Part shown: one piece after another, positions 7,586 to 10,784 of the stretch
Layout of the letters: every line of letters begins with the position of its first letter
How positions within the stretch are numbered: position 1 is the stretch's first letter
Assembly (NCBI GenBank): GCA_900088475.1
Contig: FLMG01002198.1
Location: forward strand, 3,741 to 14,524
Source: Hyphochytrium catenoides
Lineage: Eukaryota; Sar; Hyphochytriomycetes; Hyphochytriales; Hyphochytriaceae
Length of the DNA stretch: 10,784 nucleotides
Direction of reading: 5' to 3'
Program-made: the position numbers and the translations under genes
Notes under the pieces: model-generated
Databases searched by the model: none
What the model saw: the letters and a program-made list of their open reading frames with translations, nothing else
Told to the model about the DNA's origin: nothing

Positions 7586-8848
7586 TCACTGTGGTGCCGG
7601 GATACAGTTCGGGCCATCTTCTACATAGCCTGTGTCACAGTGGCAGTGGTCCCCATGAAGATGACCATGCCCACCGCACTCCTCTTCTTCGTCGTGAGGA
7701 GGCAACTCTGTTGGACCCGGAGCAGGAATGCAGGTGACTCCGACTGCAACATAACCTGGGCTACAGTCACAGTGATCATCGTGCCATGTGCCATGACCAC
7801 TGCACTCTTCAATGACACAGCTAAGCCCGAGCGCCACATAGCCAGGCTCACAGTCACAGTGGTTGTCATGTAAGCTCCCATGCCCGCTACATTCCGCTTC
7901 TGGCTTAGGGAAGGCCCGAGTGGTCTTGTTGGCAGGGACGCACGTGAGTCCATCAGCTACATAGCCCGGGTCGCAGTGGCAGTGGTCACCATGAAGATGA
8001 CCGTGTCCGCCGCACTCAGGTCCCTCTGTAGGGGTAGGGGAAGTACTCGTCGAAGGTGCTCCGCTTGGATTGGCAGTGGTAGGCTTAGGCGTGGCGGCTG
8101 GCACACAGCTGAGTCCATCAGCTACATAGCCCGGGTCACAGTCGCAGTGATCGCCGTGAAGATGTCCATGTCCGCCGCACTCAGGTCCCTCTGTAGGCGT
8201 AGGGGGAGTTCTAGTAGTGCTTTCTTTGTCTTCAGCCCTGCAACCTGGAACCCCTGTTCTCACAGTGCCGCAGTAAGAGCCATTGGGAAGTCCTTCCTGT
8301 GGTCCAGGGCAGTTGCCCTTGGGGAAGCCTCCAACACAGATAGGAATTGGGGCGCAGAAAGTATCGTAGTACTCTACTGACACCGGCAGCTGCCCTGGAG
8401 GGCACTTTACCCTTGCTTTCGAAGGAGATTCTACCACCCAAGGCCCCTCGGTTGCGATCTTTGGCGGCGGCGTACTGACCTCAGATGATGGTGCAATGGT
8501 GGTAGTACTTCTGGTGGGAGTAGGGGGCGACGTAGGTGATCGAGGAGATGGAGTTAAGGGCTGCACACTCGGTTTTTCGGCGGGTGGTGGAGGGGAAGGC
8601 GTGGTAGCATCTGCCATGATGGGAACACATGTGGTACCGGAAGGCTTATAACCAGCATCGCAGTGACAGTGGTCCCCGTGCATCCACCCGTGCCCTCCGC
8701 ACTCATCTTTGTTTCCGCCCCCTCCTGCTAGCACACAGCGATCTCCTTCCCATGAACCTCCTTCTGCCAAGCAATCTTCGATACTCAAGCCCGTAGTCAG
8801 GGAGATGTTCAGCCCGGCTAGAAGCAGCACTGCGAATAGCCAGCGCAT
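7586..8848 (-). CDS. Secreted protein with six His-rich EGF-like repeats
   Basis: A 420-residue protein. Residues 1-20 form a signal peptide (Arg then a Leu/Ala-rich core, likely cleaved near Thr-Thr-Gly), so it is probably secreted or cell-surface. Repeat 1 spans residues 50-74, repeats 2-6 span 224-248, 279-303, 320-344, 349-373 and 391-415. Each is exactly C-x10-C-x-C-x10-C, carrying C-[GS]-G-H-G-x2-H-x-[DN]-H-C-x-C and then x2-G-Y. This fits the PROSITE EGF-like signature 2 pattern, but with four cysteines instead of six. Residues about 81-130 are a Pro/Thr/Ser-rich, mucin-like linker, and 149-203 hold a separate six-Cys segment. There is no transmembrane segment or GPI-like tail. The ATG at 8848 is chosen because it puts the signal peptide first and has A at -3. 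The frame is open to 9172, with an earlier ATG at 8986. Ligand and role are unknown: adhesion, matrix or metal binding are possible. Confidence 0.88.
   Translation of the reverse strand: MRWLFAVLLLAGLNISLTTGLSIEDCLAEGGSWEGDRCVLAGGGGNKDECGGHGWMHGDHCHCDAGYKPSGTTCVPIMADATTPSPPPPAEKPSVQPLTPSPRSPTSPPTPTRSTTTIAPSSEVSTPPPKIATEGPWVVESPSKARVKCPPGQLPVSVEYYDTFCAPIPICVGGFPKGNCPGPQEGLPNGSYCGTVRTGVPGCRAEDKESTTRTPPTPTEGPECGGHGHLHGDHCDCDPGYVADGLSCVPAATPKPTTANPSGAPSTSTSPTPTEGPECGGHGHLHGDHCHCDPGYVADGLTCVPANKTTRAFPKPEAECSGHGSLHDNHCDCEPGYVALGLSCVIEECSGHGTWHDDHCDCSPGYVAVGVTCIPAPGPTELPPHDEEEECGGHGHLHGDHCHCDTGYVEDGPNCIPAPQ
7604..8179 (-). repeat. Five-unit EGF-like repeat array (repeats 2-6)
   Basis: The C-terminal half of the gene is an array of 75-bp cores encoding the four-Cys repeat, at 8105-8179, 7940-8014, 7817-7891, 7730-7804 and 7604-7678. 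The isolated first repeat is at 8627-8701. Repeats 4 and 5 are joined by only four residues, while repeats 2-3 and 5-6 are separated by Pro/Thr-rich or acidic linkers. Repeats 2, 3 and 6 keep the GGHGHLHGDH core; repeats 4 and 5 have diverged to SGHG with LHDNH or WHDDH. Confidence 0.9.
7941..8205 (-). repeat. Recent 165-bp tandem duplication inside the EGF-like gene
   Basis: Bases 7941-8040 and 8106-8205 are near-identical (about ten differences in 100 bases) and lie 165 bp, or 55 codons, apart. The copied unit covers repeat 2 or 3 together with the preceding Pro-Thr-Pro-Thr-Glu-Gly-Pro linker. The period is a multiple of three, so the reading frame is kept. Similarity falls away in the remaining part of the linker. 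Confidence 0.85.
8240..8404 (-). other. Region coding a six-Cys domain
   Basis: This part of the EGF-like gene codes residues 149-203, with cysteines spaced C-x15-C-x5-C-x8-C-x12-C-x9-C. It includes a Gly/Pro-rich CPGPQ-x-GLP-x-GSYCG core and a C-terminal TGV-x-GC. The spacing is unlike the flanking EGF-like repeats, so it is a separate module, probably disulphide-bonded. An Asn-Gly-Ser sequon lies in it. I do not recognise the family with confidence. Confidence 0.6.
8459..8608 (-). other. Region coding a Pro/Thr/Ser-rich mucin-like linker
   Basis: Codes about 50 residues (81-130 of the preprotein) dominated by Pro, Thr and Ser and free of Cys. It separates the first EGF-like repeat from the six-Cys segment. 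Such linkers in secreted proteins are commonly O-glycosylated and extended. That is known for the class and is not shown here. Confidence 0.75.
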
Positions 8849-9456
8849 CGTTTGCTTGATCCGGGTCCTTCCGCCCTTAGAGACTGCTGCAGACTGTCTT
8901 TTGCTGGTGAAACTTACTAATAACACTCTCTTAGAGTAGGAAAATTGAGGAATGAAAGAGGACGGTGACTCTGTGGGAAGGGGCATTCTTATTAACCTGA
9001 CTACATAAGTCTCTGACGGATGGTGCTGTTTGTGGCTCTCCTCTTCTTCTTGTTTCTTTGTTCTCTTCAAACTCTTCCTAAGACTAAAACTGAGGGAGTC
9101 AAACAAGTCCAACGAAGGGGAATGATGACAAGGAAGGGGAGTTTGGAAAAACAGAGGAGTGTCTCTCAACAAAATGGTTTCTTATCCAACCAGCTTGTAC
9201 GAGCAGGTTCAATAAAGAGAAGAAGCTACTTCCTCGTGGCACGATCCGACACGGACTTCTTGAATCCCTTTTAGCCATTATTAATCTTGCAAGAGGCGCT
9301 CAACGAGCGGATGCTGATGGAGCCAGGAAGGATGAAAGACGAAGAGGTGACTAGGTAGGACAGGTAGCTTATGACGCGAGAGAAGGGCTCCTTCCTCACT
9401 CGCTTACCCTTCTGGCCTAGTTGGCGTCGTCAGATAAACTAATTAAGTCATGAGTT
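8849..9456. other. Upstream region of the EGF-like gene and intergenic space
   Basis: On the minus strand this is the 5' flank of the EGF-like gene. The same reading frame stays open for 108 codons above the chosen start, up to 9172, with one further ATG at 8984-8986. The extension is basic and Ser-rich with no domain, so I take it as leader sequence. An AATAAA occurs on the plus strand at 9211-9216 without a gene before it. No clear TATA box is seen. Confidence 0.4.
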
Positions 9457-9861
9457 ATGAAGGTCAGTAGTGGTGCTCAGTGTAGTGCTGGTTGCAAAAT
9501 CCTCACGTCTTTCTGTTCTTTGACTTTTGTGGCCCTTCTTTTGCTTCCTGCCTCTCCCTCTCTTGCCTTCGCCAGTAGTGACAGTGCGATGATTGCAGCA
9601 GCGTACAAAAGAGTAAAGGGCACCTCCAGCAGCAGCTTTACCAGAACTACTGCTTATTTCTTCTACGACGAATGGCTCCATAATAGTTCCTCTATCGCTC
9701 GCCACCAGCCATCATCATCTACAAGCTCGAAAGTAGAGCAAATCGTATGGCGAAGATGCAAGCAGAGCACGTTCATCCAACAGTGTCGTGATGCCTCGTC
9801 ACTTTCTTCTCCGGCTTTCGTTCTTCGGCGTCCTTCAACGCAAATTATCGCCTTCGGATAA
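9457..9861 (+). CDS. Possible small secreted or organelle-targeted protein
   Basis: An ATG frame of 134 codons ending in TAA. Residues 14-30 form a hydrophobic core after a short basic start, and 31-41 carry small residues ending SLAFASS, so cleavage after Ala37 or Ala39 is plausible. The rest is Ser/Thr-rich and positively charged, with poly-Ser patches at about 56-59 and 85-90, and no known domain. If the organism were a plastid-bearing stramenopile, the SLA-FAS site would resemble the ASAFAP motif followed by a transit peptide, but this is speculation. An out-of-frame ATG at 9450 overlaps the start. The opposite strand is open for 85 codons over part of the span. It could be a first exon, a small gene, or chance. 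Confidence 0.3.
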   Translation: MKVSSGAQCSAGCKILTSFCSLTFVALLLLPASPSLAFASSDSAMIAAAYKRVKGTSSSSFTRTTAYFFYDEWLHNSSSIARHQPSSSTSSKVEQIVWRRCKQSTFIQQCRDASSLSSPAFVLRRPSTQIIAFG

Positions 9862-9890
9862 TGGAGGTCTCAAGTGTACCTCCATTATTC
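9856..9890 (+). terminator. Hairpin at the end of the 134-codon ORF
   Basis: A perfect 11-bp inverted repeat (9858-9868 with 9878-9888) surrounds a 9-base loop. One wobble and one G-C pair can extend it to 13 bp. The TAA stop of the ORF (9859-9861) sits within the left stem. A T-rich, pyrimidine-rich stretch follows. It could be a 3'-end processing or mRNA stability element; the form resembles an intrinsic terminator, but in a eukaryote that meaning does not carry over. It might also be a chance palindrome. Confidence 0.45.
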
Positions 9891-10784
9891 TTCTTAATTA
9901 ATACTTCCCTTCTCTCTCCATTAGCTCTTTCTTTTCTGGCTCCTCGCTCACTCTTTCTCTGTCCTCTTTCGCCTCCCCGCAAGTGGTGGTAGTTCAGGAG
10001 AAACGAAGCACCACAGCAGGATCCTTTCTTCGCCAGGATCAGTGGTGGTGACCTTCTCCTAACCAGGGAAAACTTGTCGGAGGAGGAGGAGGATTGCCAT
10101 GAGGATTGCCCCCTTTTGGTTGTCGCCTCTTTTCCCTTTCTTTTTCTTCCTTCTGCATGGACGAGAAGCGGGAAGAAGAAGACAGCCGGCGGAGGCCAAG
10201 GAAAAGGAGAGACTCACACTGCTGCTGTCCGTCTCAAAGAGTGCCAGGTTCTTATCCGAAGGCGCAGCATTCGCACGCTTTGTCATAATACTACAGTAGT
10301 GGCGTGGTAGTGCAGGTGGTGGTGGCAGGTGAAGAAGCCAGAGGAGGAGGACAAGGAAGGGCAACGGAGGAGGAGGACATGCCGATAGATCTGCAGGGAA
10401 TAAAACAGTTTAGTTCCCTGTACAGCGGTACTCCGAGTGTCGCCATAGTTAATGTTATGACGACCCAGCGGAAAAGATACAGCAACAACGCACTTTATTC
10501 CCCCTAGTTATCTCACAAGGGTGGGAGGCTTGCTGTACGGCGATGACGCATGTAGCGGCTAGCCTAAGTAGCTGTGATTAGGGACACGAGCTGAATAACA
10601 TCAACAACGCACATTTGGCGATAGAGATCGTCATTATCCGAAGGGGAACCATCTTGCCTCTTCGGGTCCTTTCTCCTCCTCCCTCCTCCTCCCTTGCCGG
10701 CTGTTTGTGCTGCACTTCTTGGTGGTATCCGAAGGCGATGATGCCACAAGCTTTGGTTCTGATTCTCCACAACTCTCTCTCTCT
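9891..10784. other. Low-complexity terminal region without a supported gene
   Basis: Alternating pyrimidine-rich (9900-9980, 10110-10160) and purine-rich (10310-10380) stretches, with AGG/GTGG repeats and a 12-bp direct repeat, GAGGATTGCC at 10089 and again at 10101. AATAAA occurs on plus at 10399-10404 and on minus at 10494-10499. Short frames exist on both strands, some starting with hydrophobic residues, but they overlap one another in several phases and have no domains. I call no gene here. Confidence 0.45.
10773..10784. repeat. CT microsatellite at the window end
   Basis: Six uninterrupted CT units run to the last base, so the repeat may continue beyond the window. Confidence 0.9.

Noticed and set aside
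7880-8380. A 166-codon plus-strand open frame with internal repeats
   Set aside because: It lies antisense to the EGF-like gene and its repeats are the mirror of the coding repeats. The minus frame has the signal peptide and conserved Cys pattern.
10059-10364. Minus frame of 101 codons starting with a hydrophobic stretch, and plus frames over the same bases
   Set aside because: The hydrophobic starts come from GGT/GGA-type repeats, and frames on both strands are open together. No reason to prefer one.

Overview
The window looks like nuclear DNA of a eukaryote. Coding density is very low, there are (GA)n/(CT)n microsatellites and long purine/pyrimidine strand biases, no operon-like gene packing, and the one convincing gene is a modular secreted protein of EGF-like repeats joined by Pro/Thr/Ser linkers. 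I cannot fix the lineage from sequence alone. An alga or other protist is possible; one weak hint is a stramenopile-like plastid-targeting motif in a small ORF.

Layout. Positions 1-83 and 3928-4009 form a long imperfect inverted repeat (77 of 83 aligned positions identical, one 1-base gap). The DNA between the arms is mostly a very degenerate 12-bp satellite (consensus TAGGTGCCAGCC, nearly always in the same orientation), interrupted by stretches where the motif fades. The same satellite resumes beyond the right arm at about 4380-5105. A purine-rich, AT-richer block (4010-4380) with a short basic ORF separates the arm from that second satellite block. From about 5106 to 7060 there are long purine-rich stretches with a pyrimidine-rich island at about 5885-6150 and no believable gene.

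The main gene lies on the minus strand (8848 to 7586): a 420-residue secreted protein with a signal peptide, six 25-residue His-rich, four-Cys EGF-like repeats, a Pro/Thr/Ser linker and a separate six-Cys segment. Two adjacent repeats came from a recent 165-bp tandem duplication. A tentative plus-strand ORF (9457-9861, 134 aa) has a signal peptide-like N-terminus and ends in a strong hairpin. The remainder to 10784 is low-complexity DNA ending in a CT microsatellite.

No cooperation between genes can be inferred: there is one solid gene, two weak ORFs, and a large repeat structure. The parts most worth following up are the inverted-repeat/12-mer structure and the His-rich EGF-like protein. I found no tRNA, rRNA, CRISPR array, transposase or reverse transcriptase.
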